From assembly GCF_020073815.1 (NCBI RefSeq), contig NZ_JAIQZJ010000010.1, forward strand, positions 1-54,644: DNA of 54,644 nucleotides, given 5' to 3'. The first letter of the stretch is position 1; every line of letters starts with the position of its first letter. The position numbers and the translations under genes were made by a program. The notes beneath the pieces were generated by a model. It was given only the letters and a program-made list of their open reading frames with translations. It had not been told where the DNA came from and did no database searches. The stretch is from Nocardioides mangrovi (GTDB lineage Bacteria; Actinomycetota; Actinomycetes; Propionibacteriales; Nocardioidaceae). Of this stretch, positions 1 to 6,630 are shown in pieces.

Positions 1-62
1 CCCCCCCCCCCCCGCCGGCGGCGCCGGCGGGGGTGCCCCCCCCTACCCCCGCCCCCCCCCCC
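1..62. other. Poly-C/G low-complexity tract at window edge, probable assembly artefact
   Basis: Almost pure C with a few G and T bases, unlike any coding or intergenic sequence elsewhere in the window except the tract near 48245. It interrupts the 3' end of the acetyltransferase gene. Homopolymer runs of this kind at a contig end usually reflect poor consensus sequence. Confidence 0.7.
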
Positions 63-581
63 GCCAGGAGTCCCTGTCCGGTCGGCGTCCAGCGTCATCA
101 GGACCAGGGGACGGTCCGGACCGAGGAAGGGCACGTGAGCCTCGCCGATCACCGTCCAGCCGCGGTGCAGGTAGATCGCCAGCGCCCGGTCGTGCGTCGG
201 CACCACGTCGAGGACGGGCTGCCGGCCGCTCGCCCGGATCGACGCGACGGCCGTGTCGAGCAGGAGTCCGCCGACCCCGGTGCCGACCACGTCGCCGCCG
301 ACGAAGAGCACGGCGAGCTCGGCCAGGGCGTCAGTGCCCGCGCCCTCGACGAAGGCGTCGCGCAGCGGGCCGCCGAGCGAGTAGACCGCGACGTGGCCGA
401 CCACCCGACCCTCCAGCTCGGCGACCCACGCCTGCTCCTCGCCCGGCCGGACCAGGAAGTCCTCGACCGGGATCGGCAGCGGCCAGCGCACGGGGTAGCC
501 CGTGGCCGCCTGCTGGGCCGCCAGGACATCCGCCAGCTCCGGCAGATCCGCCGCCCGCCGCTCGCGGATCACGATGCTCAC
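1..581 (-). CDS. GNAT family N-acetyltransferase, 3' end lost in poly-C tract
   Basis: The frame from GTG at 581 reads VSIVIRERRAADLPELADV, a typical GNAT N-terminus, and continues through a central strand pair (ELAVLFVGGDVVGTGVGGLL) that carries the acetyl-CoA-binding V/G-rich loop, then the end-of-domain AIYLHRGWTVIGEA. It should transfer an acetyl group from acetyl-CoA to an amine; the substrate is unknown. The GTG overlaps the stop of the upstream SEC-C gene by 4 bases (GTGA), so the two are probably co-translated. Recognisable sequence ends near position 75 (LMTLDADR), about where such a protein should stop, but the natural stop cannot be seen because the frame runs into the poly-C tract. 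Coordinates beyond 75 are nominal. Confidence 0.75.
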   Translation of the reverse strand, partial: MSIVIRERRAADLPELADVLAAQQAATGYPVRWPLPIPVEDFLVRPGEEQAWVAELEGRVVGHVAVYSLGGPLRDAFVEGAGTDALAELAVLFVGGDVVGTGVGGLLLDTAVASIRASGRQPVLDVVPTHDRALAIYLHRGWTVIGEAHVPFLGPDRPLVLMTLDADRTGTPGGGGGGGRGGHPRRRRRRGGG

Positions 582-943
582 GACACCTCCCCGTCGACGT
601 ACACCCATCGGCCGCCGCGCTGCTCGAACCGGCTCCGCTCGTGCATCGACCCGGCCACGCCGTCGCGTGTGTACGACGCGACGAACTCGACCCAGTCGGC
701 CCCGGACCCGATGATCCGCAGCCCGGTCCAGATCAGCGCGGGGTCGGGGGCGAGGTCGTCGGGGCGGGTCCGCGGGTGCCAGGTGCGGAAGACGTAGTCG
801 GTGTCGCCGACGGCGTACGCCGCGTAGCGCGACCGCATCAGCTCCTCGGCCGACGAGGCGAGGGCCGCGCCGCGGTGCAGCCGCCCGCAGCACGCGTCGT
901 ACGTCGCGCCCGAGCCGCACGGGCAGGTCTGCTGGAGGGCCAC
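578..943 (-). CDS. YchJ-like (UPF0225) SEC-C motif protein
   Basis: A 121-residue protein that begins with a metal-binding SEC-C motif, CPCGSG at residues 8-13 followed by CCG at 18-20, which is expected to hold a zinc ion through three or four cysteines. The rest (RSRYAAYAVGDTDYVFRTWHP onward) matches the NTF2-like fold of the YchJ/UPF0225 family, whose role is unknown; SEC-C tails often mediate protein contacts. The length is normal for the actinobacterial version. It is the first gene of a two-gene operon with the acetyltransferase, whose start overlaps its stop by 4 bases. Confidence 0.8.
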   Translation of the reverse strand: MALQQTCPCGSGATYDACCGRLHRGAALASSAEELMRSRYAAYAVGDTDYVFRTWHPRTRPDDLAPDPALIWTGLRIIGSGADWVEFVASYTRDGVAGSMHERSRFEQRGGRWVYVDGEVS

Positions 944-968
944 GGCCGCACCCTACGATGTGCTGCGC

Positions 969-1424
969 ATGGCCGGTCGACGGAGCGAGGCGCAGGAGCT
1001 CGACGAGGCGCTCGAGGCCGTGCGCCGGGCGTTCTACGTGATCAACGAGGCCTCCGACAAGCTGCGCGGCGCCCGCGAGTGGTCGGTCTACGACACGTGG
1101 TTCGGCGGGTTCGTCGCCAGTGTCTTCAAGCGGCAGCACCTCGACCGCGCCGACCTCGCGATGCGCAACATCGACCTCGCGATGGTGGCCGTGCGGGACG
1201 AGCTGGCCGACGTCGACGTCCAGGGGCTCGGCGACGTCGGGGACCTGGGGATCGGGCGCGCGGCCGGCACCCTCGACATCTGGTTCGACAACGTCCTGAC
1301 CGACCTGTCCACGGGTGCGCGGGTTCGGAAGGCCCAGGACCGCGTCAACCTGCTCGCCCGCGCGCTCGTCGTGCTGCAGCAGGACCTCGAGCGTCGGCGG
1401 GCCGCGCTGGAGTCCGGCTCCTAG
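969..1424 (+). CDS. Conserved-looking helical hypothetical protein
   Basis: I do not recognise this 151-residue protein. It is predicted to be largely alpha-helical and charged (EAQELDEALEAVRRAFYVIN, then AQDRVNLLARALVVLQQDLERRR at the end), with an aromatic stretch YDTWFGGFVASVFKRQH near residues 37-53 suggesting a four-helix bundle. No signal peptide or membrane segment is visible. ATG at 969 is preferred over GTG at 960 because a TACGAT box lies at 954-959, which puts 960 too close to any transcription start. It diverges from the SEC-C/GNAT operon and converges on the TNT locus with 9 bases between stops. Confidence 0.65.
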   Translation: MAGRRSEAQELDEALEAVRRAFYVINEASDKLRGAREWSVYDTWFGGFVASVFKRQHLDRADLAMRNIDLAMVAVRDELADVDVQGLGDVGDLGIGRAAGTLDIWFDNVLTDLSTGARVRKAQDRVNLLARALVVLQQDLERRRAALESGS

Positions 1425-1433
1425 GCGGACTGC

Positions 1434-2066
1434 TCAGACGAGCTCGACCAGGTAGCCCTGGTCGACGTACCAGCGGATCGGGCGCTCGGTGACCACCATC
1501 GCGCCACCGCCGGGCTGCTCGAACCAGGGTGCCGCCACGCCCTCCATGGCGTCCGGGATCGTGCGGACGACCCGGTAGCGGTGATAGTCGCCCAGGTCGC
1601 TCGGTGGCTGGGAGCGCTGCGGGTAGGGCGTGCCGAGGGCGTAGAGGTGGTGGCCGGTCTCGGGCCCGAACACGTCGACGACGTCGTCGACGGTCAGTGC
1701 CGCCGGCCCCGCGGCGCCGCCTCGCTCGGCGGTGCGAGCGGTGATGCCGCGCGCTGTCTGTGCCCCGGCCTCGGCGAGGACCTCGTCCGAGGGCGCGGGC
1801 TCGGACGGCGCCGGTGTGCTGCGCAGGTGGACGACGAGGTCGGCGGTCTCGTCGGCGCCGGGGACGACGGCGTAGATCGCGAACTTGCCGCGGCCCAGCC
1901 CGCCGACGGCGTACCCGCCCGCCCAGGGCACGACCACCCACGGCCCCTCCGGGGGAGGCGGCGTGTCCGGGGTGGGCGGTCCGCTGACGTAGACGCTCTG
2001 CGGCGGCAGCCCGGCCGCCGCCAGGCGGTCGCGGACGGTGGCGAGCACCGCGTCGGGGTCGCTCAT
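1434..2066 (-). CDS. Immunity-like module fused to a TNT-like domain lacking key residues (probable pseudotoxin)
   Basis: A 210-residue protein, last gene of the TNT operon, starting at ATG 2066 that overlaps the stop of the preceding gene (ATGA). Residues about 130-210 are clearly TNT-like: DVFG at 131-134, YHRY at 161-164, APWFEQPGGG at 179-188 and the terminal WYVDQGYLVEL. In the upstream toxin the matching positions are Arg413, His445 and Gln474; here they are Val132, His162 and Met190. The Arg and Gln correspond, as I recall, to residues needed for NAD+ hydrolysis in mycobacterial CpnT, so this copy is probably inactive. Residues 5-85 (helix, strand, PWVVVPWAGGYAV hairpin, ADETADLVVHL helix) resemble by eye the repeat in the neighbouring immunity candidate. 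Possible roles are decoy, co-immunity or regulator; an atypical active enzyme is not excluded. Confidence 0.75.
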   Translation of the reverse strand: MSDPDAVLATVRDRLAAAGLPPQSVYVSGPPTPDTPPPPEGPWVVVPWAGGYAVGGLGRGKFAIYAVVPGADETADLVVHLRSTPAPSEPAPSDEVLAEAGAQTARGITARTAERGGAAGPAALTVDDVVDVFGPETGHHLYALGTPYPQRSQPPSDLGDYHRYRVVRTIPDAMEGVAAPWFEQPGGGAMVVTERPIRWYVDQGYLVELV

Positions 2067-2665
2067 CCGCGGCCAGCCTTGGCCATCAGCTCGCGGTAGT
2101 GCCGAACCCGGACCCTCATCTGCTCCACCCTCAGATCGGTGACGAAGTGCCCGGCGCCCGAGCGGACCTTCTCGAAGTGGTCGGCAACGGCGGCCGACTC
2201 GTCGTCGTACAGCTGGCTGGCGTGCTCGCGGCGGTCCCAGGCGATCACGCGCATGCGACCGTCGTCCTGCTGCTCGAAGATGGCCAGGCCGCCGATCTTG
2301 GGCGAGTCCTTCACGACCTCGGCGCGCGTGACGCCGTCCGGGTCGGCACCGATCTCGGCCATCGCGTCCTTGAGCTCCTCGACCGTCCTCGGCGTGGGGC
2401 CGTCGAGGTGGCGGACCGACCCGGGCTGCGGCGCGGTCTCGAAGATCCGGCCCTCGGCCTCGGCGACCGCGTCTGCCTCGGTCGCGAACTCGCGAGGTCG
2501 GATCGCCTCGCCCTCGAAGCGGATCCAGGTGCGGCAGCGACCGTCGGGAAGGGTCTCGAAGACGGTGAGTGGTCGATGGCTGGGCGCGGACCCGAGATCC
2601 TCGGCACGGACCACCTGGTCCGGGTCGCGGAGGCGAGACCGCAGCTCCTCCACGGTGGTGCTCAA
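2063..2665 (-). CDS. Probable TNT immunity protein with internal duplication
   Basis: A 200-residue soluble protein directly downstream of the TNT toxin. The start is TTG at 2663-2665, overlapping the toxin TGA (TTGA) and preceded by AAGGAG five bases upstream, so it is translationally coupled to the toxin. It consists of two related units, residues about 4-76 and 94-168. Both open with TVEEL, pass through a strand (LTVFETLPDGR or LAIFEQQDDGR) and a basic strand, and end in an acidic alanine-rich helix (TEADAVAEAEGRIFE or DESAAVADHFEKV). Position, size, acidity and coupling are what is expected of an antidote that binds the toxin before secretion. I do not recognise it as a homologue of mycobacterial IFT; the immunity role is inferred from context. 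Confidence 0.7.
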   Translation of the reverse strand: MSTTVEELRSRLRDPDQVVRAEDLGSAPSHRPLTVFETLPDGRCRTWIRFEGEAIRPREFATEADAVAEAEGRIFETAPQPGSVRHLDGPTPRTVEELKDAMAEIGADPDGVTRAEVVKDSPKIGGLAIFEQQDDGRMRVIAWDRREHASQLYDDESAAVADHFEKVRSGAGHFVTDLRVEQMRVRVRHYRELMAKAGRG

Positions 2666-4146
2666 TGGAGCTCCTTGAGGTAGCCGTTGCTGATGTACCA
2701 GTCGATGTCGTGGTCGAACAGGTACTGGGTGCCACCACCTGGTTGCTCGAACCAGGGAGCGATCTCTCCCTGCTTGACGGAGCCGGGGAGCGGCTTCAGG
2801 ACCTCGAACTCATGGTAGTCGCGGCCGATGCTGCTGGGTGGGATGGCCCGCGACCCGTAGCTCTCGCCAGCAGGCGAGGCGTAGAAGCCGCCGTCGTTGG
2901 GTCCGAACCGGTCGACTCGCTGACCGACCTGCAGCGAGTTCGGCGAGGGGTCGCCGAGGAAGCCGTCGTTCTCCGGGTAGCGCCACCCGCCCTTCTCGGC
3001 GTCCCAGTACTTGTCGAAGAACTCCTGCTTCGTCAGGCCGCCGTAGCGATCGGCATCGGTGAAGCCCTCGAATGCTCGCGTTCCGGGGATGGTCGCTTCC
3101 TCGAGCGCCCAGGCCGGCAGCGTCTCGAGGTCGACCTTCGCGGCGCGGACGCCGGCCACCTCCAGCGCTCGGACGACCTTGGCCCGCAGGATCTTGCGGA
3201 TCTTGTCGGCGATCTCGACCGAGCGGGTGACCACCTGGCCGATCCGCGCCGCGCCGAGCCGAGCCAGCTCGACGAGGTCGCGCAGGATCCCGACCACCTT
3301 GCTGGCGGCATTGGCGACCTCGGCCCCCTCGGCGGCCTGGGCGGCGCCCTCGCCGATGCCGAGGGTCAGCGCGCCGAGGATCGCACCTCCGGCCTCGATC
3401 GCGATCGTCCACTCGATGAAGGACGCGAGCTCGTGCTCGATCTCCTCGTGGTGCGCGTCGACCTGGTCGGCGTACTCCGAGCACGCGTTGCCGATCTGGG
3501 TGAAGGCGTCGGCGAGGTCGGTGACGTGGCTGCTGAGGTCCTGGCAGGTGGCGACGGCGTCGGGGATCTCCGGGGAGCGCTGCGTCTGAAGGGTCGCGGC
3601 TGCGGAGTCGACGTTCCAGCTGTAGGTGGCGAGCTTGCTTCCGGCGTCGACCCAGGCGTTGCCGACCGAGCGGAGGCGACCGGTGTCGGCGTCGGGCCAG
3701 AAGAGTCCTTCGAGGTGGGACGCGATCCAGTGCCACCACCCGGGCTCACCGCCGATCCCGCCGGCCGCCGAGGGAGGGGCCGGCGCGGACAGCGAGCTGG
3801 TCCAGTGATCGGGGTTCGTGTCACCCGTGTCGTTGCCGTAGCCCTCGGGCGGGCCGTTGACGAGCGCCCCGTGGTCGGCGGCGTCGTGGTTGACCAGGGA
3901 GGCGTTGAGGAGGTTGGCGACGTTGGCCATCGCGTCGCCGAGGTCGCAGCCTGCCTGGACGAGCGACGCCGCAGCCTCGTCGTACTGGGCGGCGAACTCG
4001 GCGCCGCCGGTGTCGGTGCCCGCCATCCCGCCGCCGTCCCCGAGCGATCCGGTCAGCGATGACATCAGGTCGACCACGCCGTGGTTGACGTCGTAGAACT
4101 CGCTGCACGCGGAGGTGTAGCTGCCGTTGTCGACCTCGAGCCTCAT
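2662..4146 (-). CDS. WXG100/ESX-type toxin with C-terminal TNT domain (NAD+ glycohydrolase)
   Basis: A 494-residue polymorphic toxin. Residues 1-250 are helical, with two ESX/LXG-like stretches (about 1-85 and 160-250) of the kind that guide type VII secretion. A G/A-rich possible membrane hairpin follows (WTIAIEAGGAILGALTLGI, 246-264), then a basic amphipathic helix region (280-335) and the TNT domain (about 365-494). The TNT hallmarks are intact: VDRFGPNDGGFYASP at 411-425, YHEF at 444-447, IAPWFEQPGGGTQY at 462-475 and the closing WYISNGYLKEL. By comparison with mycobacterial CpnT, Arg413, His445 and Gln474 are the likely active-site set, and the reaction would be cleavage of NAD+ to nicotinamide and ADP-ribose in the target cell. 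ATG 4146 overlaps the stop of the upstream WXG100 gene (ATGA). No export machinery is encoded in this window. Confidence 0.88.
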   Translation of the reverse strand: MRLEVDNGSYTSACSEFYDVNHGVVDLMSSLTGSLGDGGGMAGTDTGGAEFAAQYDEAAASLVQAGCDLGDAMANVANLLNASLVNHDAADHGALVNGPPEGYGNDTGDTNPDHWTSSLSAPAPPSAAGGIGGEPGWWHWIASHLEGLFWPDADTGRLRSVGNAWVDAGSKLATYSWNVDSAAATLQTQRSPEIPDAVATCQDLSSHVTDLADAFTQIGNACSEYADQVDAHHEEIEHELASFIEWTIAIEAGGAILGALTLGIGEGAAQAAEGAEVANAASKVVGILRDLVELARLGAARIGQVVTRSVEIADKIRKILRAKVVRALEVAGVRAAKVDLETLPAWALEEATIPGTRAFEGFTDADRYGGLTKQEFFDKYWDAEKGGWRYPENDGFLGDPSPNSLQVGQRVDRFGPNDGGFYASPAGESYGSRAIPPSSIGRDYHEFEVLKPLPGSVKQGEIAPWFEQPGGGTQYLFDHDIDWYISNGYLKELH

Positions 4147-4436
4147 CGGGTCTGGCTCCACATCGAGGCGTTGGCGTCGGCAGCTGCCGAGTAGCCCTGG
4201 TGGGCGTGGTCGGCCGCCACTCGCAGCCGCCCCAGCGCGACGTGCATCTCGTGCGCGCCGCTCACCCAGCGCGCGTGGGCGGACCGCTGGGCTGCGGCCG
4301 CCTCCCCGGACCACGTGTCCTGGAGGCCGGAGATGACGTCGGCGAGCTCGGCGAGCCTGCTCTCGACGGTCATCTCCAGGTCCTGGAGCGTCGTGATCGT
4401 CGTGCGCAGCTCGTCGAGGTCGACCTGGAAGCTCAC
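4143..4436 (-). CDS. WXG100 family protein (ESX secretion partner)
   Basis: A 97-residue helical hairpin protein with the WXG turn in DTWSGEAAAA near residues 40-50, flanked by two long helices (DELRTTITTLQDLEMTVESR and HARWVSGAHEMHVALGRLR). Such proteins are small type VII substrates that dimerise and often escort a larger toxin. GTG at 4436 overlaps the TGA of the preceding WXG100 gene (GTGA), and its own stop overlaps the toxin ATG, so all three should be made in fixed proportion. It probably pairs with the product of 4433-4747. Confidence 0.85.
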   Translation of the reverse strand: MSFQVDLDELRTTITTLQDLEMTVESRLAELADVISGLQDTWSGEAAAAQRSAHARWVSGAHEMHVALGRLRVAADHAHQGYSAAADANASMWSQTR

Positions 4437-4747
4437 GACGCACCCAGCCGTCCGTGCAGCCGGGTCATCCCGTCGCTCACGACGCCGTCGGTCTCCTGGA
4501 AGTCCGCTCGCTGGGCGGCGAGGAGCGAGCTCTCGGCGCGCAGGGCGTCGAGCACCCGATCGGCGCCGTCGGCCCAGTCCCGCCAGGCGGCGGCGTACTG
4601 GCTCGCCGCCTCGCCCTCCCACCCCGCGGTGGTGAGGGCCTCGACCTGGGTGTGGGCGAGGCTCTTCTCGTGCCGGAGCAGGTCGGCGATCTCGGCGACG
4701 AGCTCGCTCGCGTGCTGCAGCTCGGCAAAGTCCGATTCGATGGTCAT
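4433..4747 (-). CDS. WXG100 family protein, first gene of the TNT toxin operon
   Basis: A 104-residue helical hairpin protein whose turn is TAGWEGEAASQY, a clear WXG motif near residues 44-46, between a leading helix (DFAELQHASELVAEIADLLRH) and a trailing one rich in Ala and Arg. It is the likely partner of the next WXG100 protein, forming a heterodimer that helps export the toxin. ATG 4747 is preceded by a GGGGGA ribosome site about seven bases upstream. The 103-bp gap to the divergent MoxR gene must hold the operon promoter, though I could not pick a convincing -10 box on this strand. Confidence 0.82.
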   Translation of the reverse strand: MTIESDFAELQHASELVAEIADLLRHEKSLAHTQVEALTTAGWEGEAASQYAAAWRDWADGADRVLDALRAESSLLAAQRADFQETDGVVSDGMTRLHGRLGAS

Positions 4748-4837
4748 GGCGTATCCCCCGAGACGACGTCGCCGGGGATGCTCCCCGTCGTACCCGTCCC
4801 GCAAACGGAGACGGTCCCCATTTGTTGGCGACGTGAG

Positions 4838-4843
4838 TAGCGT
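4838..4843 (+). promoter_or_regulatory. Leaderless -10 box TAGCGT for the MoxR gene
   Basis: TAGCGT lies 7 nt before GTG 4851, placing transcription start at or next to the start codon. It supports 4851 over the in-frame GTGs at 4833 and 4842. Confidence 0.55.
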
Positions 4844-4850
4844 GGAGATC

Positions 4851-6248
4851 GTGACTGCTCCCTCCACGCACCCGCAGATCAGCACGGTCGGCGAGCTCCG
4901 CGCCTCCAGCCACCTCCAGAAGTCCCTGCGCGAGGAGATCCGCGACAACCTCCTCGCCGCGCTCCGCGAGGGCCGCGACCCGTGGCCCGGGCTGCACGGC
5001 TTCGAGGACACCGTGATCCCGCAGCTCGAGCGGGCGCTCATCGCCGGGCACGACGTCGTCCTGCTCGGCGAGCGCGGCCAGGGCAAGACCCGCCTGCTGC
5101 GCACGATGGTCGGCCTGCTGGACGAGTGGACCCCGGTGATCTCCGGGTCCGAGCTCGGCGAGCACCCCTACGAGCCGATCACCGTCCAGAGCCAGCAGGC
5201 AGCCGCGTCGTACGGCGACGACCTGCGCGTCTCGTGGCGCCACCGCGACGAGCGGTACGCCGAGAAGCTGGCCACCCCCGACACCTCCGTCGCCGACCTG
5301 ATCGGCGACGTCGACCCGATGAAGGTCGCCGAGGGCCGCAGCCTGGGCGACCCGGAGACCATCCACTTCGGCCTGATCCCGCGCAGCCACCGCGGCATCG
5401 TCGCGATCAACGAGCTGCCCGACCTCGCCGAGCGGATCCAGGTCGCGATGCTGAACGTGATGGAGGAGCGCGACATCCAGATCCGCGGCTACGTGCTGCG
5501 GCTGCCGCTCGACGTCCTCGTCGTGGCCAGCGCCAACCCCGAGGACTACACCAACCGCGGCCGGATCATCACCCCGCTCAAGGACCGCTTCGGCGCCGAG
5601 ATCCGCACCCACTACCCGACCGAGCTCGAGGACGAGGTCGCGGTGATCCGGCAGGAGGCCGAGCTGGTCGCCGACGTGCCCGACTACCTCATCGAGATCC
5701 TGGCCCGCTTCACCCGCAACCTGCGCGAGTCGACGTCGGTCGACCAGCGCAGCGGCGTCAGCGCGCGCTTCTCGATCGCCGGCGCGGAGACGATCGCCGC
5801 GGCGGCGCTGCACCGCGCGACCGTCCAGGGCGAGGTCGAGGCCGTCGCCCGGGTCGTCGACCTCGAGACCGCGGTCGACGTGCTCGGCGGCAAGATCGAG
5901 TTCGAGACCGGCGAGGAGGGCCGCGAGACCGAGGTGCTCACCCACCTGCTCCGCACCGCCACCGCCGAGACCGTGCGCCACCACTTCCGCGGCCTCGACT
6001 TCGCGCTGCTCGTCGCCGCGATCGAGGACGGCGCCATGGTGACGACCGGCGAGCAGGTCACCGCCCGCGACTTCCTCACCGGGCTGCCGGTGCTCGGCGA
6101 GTCGGAGCTGTACGACGAGGTGTGCGACCGCATCGGCGCGACCAACGACGGCCAGCGGGCCGGCGCCATCGAGCTCGCGCTCGAGGGGCTCTACCTCGGT
6201 CGCAAGATCGGGAAGGACACCGACGGCTCGGAGACCGTCTATGGCTGA
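4851..6248 (+). CDS. MoxR/ChlI-type AAA+ ATPase
   Basis: A 465-residue AAA+ protein of the MoxR/magnesium-chelatase subunit I class. The Walker A loop is GERGQGKT at residues 73-80; the Walker B region is GIVAINELPDLA at 182-193, with Asn where Asp is common. The DRFGAEI sensor region and a C-terminal helical lid follow. These ATPases work with a VWA-domain partner to remodel or metallate target proteins. The partner is the VWA gene two positions downstream, and the three genes overlap (8 bases here, 4 at the next junction), so they form one operon. The precise target is unknown. GTG 4851 is chosen because of the TAGCGT box. Confidence 0.85.
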   Translation: MTAPSTHPQISTVGELRASSHLQKSLREEIRDNLLAALREGRDPWPGLHGFEDTVIPQLERALIAGHDVVLLGERGQGKTRLLRTMVGLLDEWTPVISGSELGEHPYEPITVQSQQAAASYGDDLRVSWRHRDERYAEKLATPDTSVADLIGDVDPMKVAEGRSLGDPETIHFGLIPRSHRGIVAINELPDLAERIQVAMLNVMEERDIQIRGYVLRLPLDVLVVASANPEDYTNRGRIITPLKDRFGAEIRTHYPTELEDEVAVIRQEAELVADVPDYLIEILARFTRNLRESTSVDQRSGVSARFSIAGAETIAAAALHRATVQGEVEAVARVVDLETAVDVLGGKIEFETGEEGRETEVLTHLLRTATAETVRHHFRGLDFALLVAAIEDGAMVTTGEQVTARDFLTGLPVLGESELYDEVCDRIGATNDGQRAGAIELALEGLYLGRKIGKDTDGSETVYG

Positions 6249-6630
6249 CGTCCACGTCGATGTCCGGGTCGCCGCCGGCTCCCTGGCCGGCGACGTCAGC
6301 CCGGCGTACGTCGTGCCCCACCAGTGGACCGACGGCGGCATCGCCGTCGAGGGCGGCGGGACCGGCGCCCACCTGCTGCTGACCGCGGTCGCCTCCTGCG
6401 TCCTCAACGACGTCTTCCGCGAGGCGGCGGGCGTCCCGGTCGACGGCGTGCTGGTCAGCGCGGGCGGCGACTTCGACGGCGACAGCTGGTCGACGACCGC
6501 GATCGCCTACTCCGTCCGCGTCGACTCGCCCGCGACCGACGACGCCGTCGCGCAGGTGCTCGCGGCGGTCGACGAGGTCGCCGAGATCCCGCGCGCGGTG
6601 CGCGGAGAGGTGAAGGTGGAGCGCCGATGA
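6241..6630 (+). CDS. OsmC-like family protein
   Basis: A 129-residue protein with the OsmC core: an N-terminal beta region, then GTGAHLLLTAVASCVLND at residues 40-57, where the conserved helix carries one Cys (Cys53). The second redox Cys of true OsmC/Ohr peroxidases is absent in the C-terminal half (AEIPRAVRGEVKVERR), so classical two-cysteine peroxide reduction is doubtful. It starts 8 bases inside the MoxR gene and ends in an ATGA overlap with the VWA gene. Its place between a MoxR ATPase and its VWA partner suggests a linked role, perhaps thiol or redox control of the ATPase client; this is inference. Confidence 0.75.
   Translation: MADVHVDVRVAAGSLAGDVSPAYVVPHQWTDGGIAVEGGGTGAHLLLTAVASCVLNDVFREAAGVPVDGVLVSAGGDFDGDSWSTTAIAYSVRVDSPATDDAVAQVLAAVDEVAEIPRAVRGEVKVERR

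Noticed and set aside
33..797. Plus-strand frame at the left edge
   Set aside because: Antisense to the GNAT and SEC-C genes, rich in low-complexity Pro and Arg.
4143..6407. Long minus-strand frame extending the WXG100 gene upstream over the MoxR gene
   Set aside because: Only the last 97 codons (from GTG 4436) look like a protein; the rest is antisense to the conserved ATPase.
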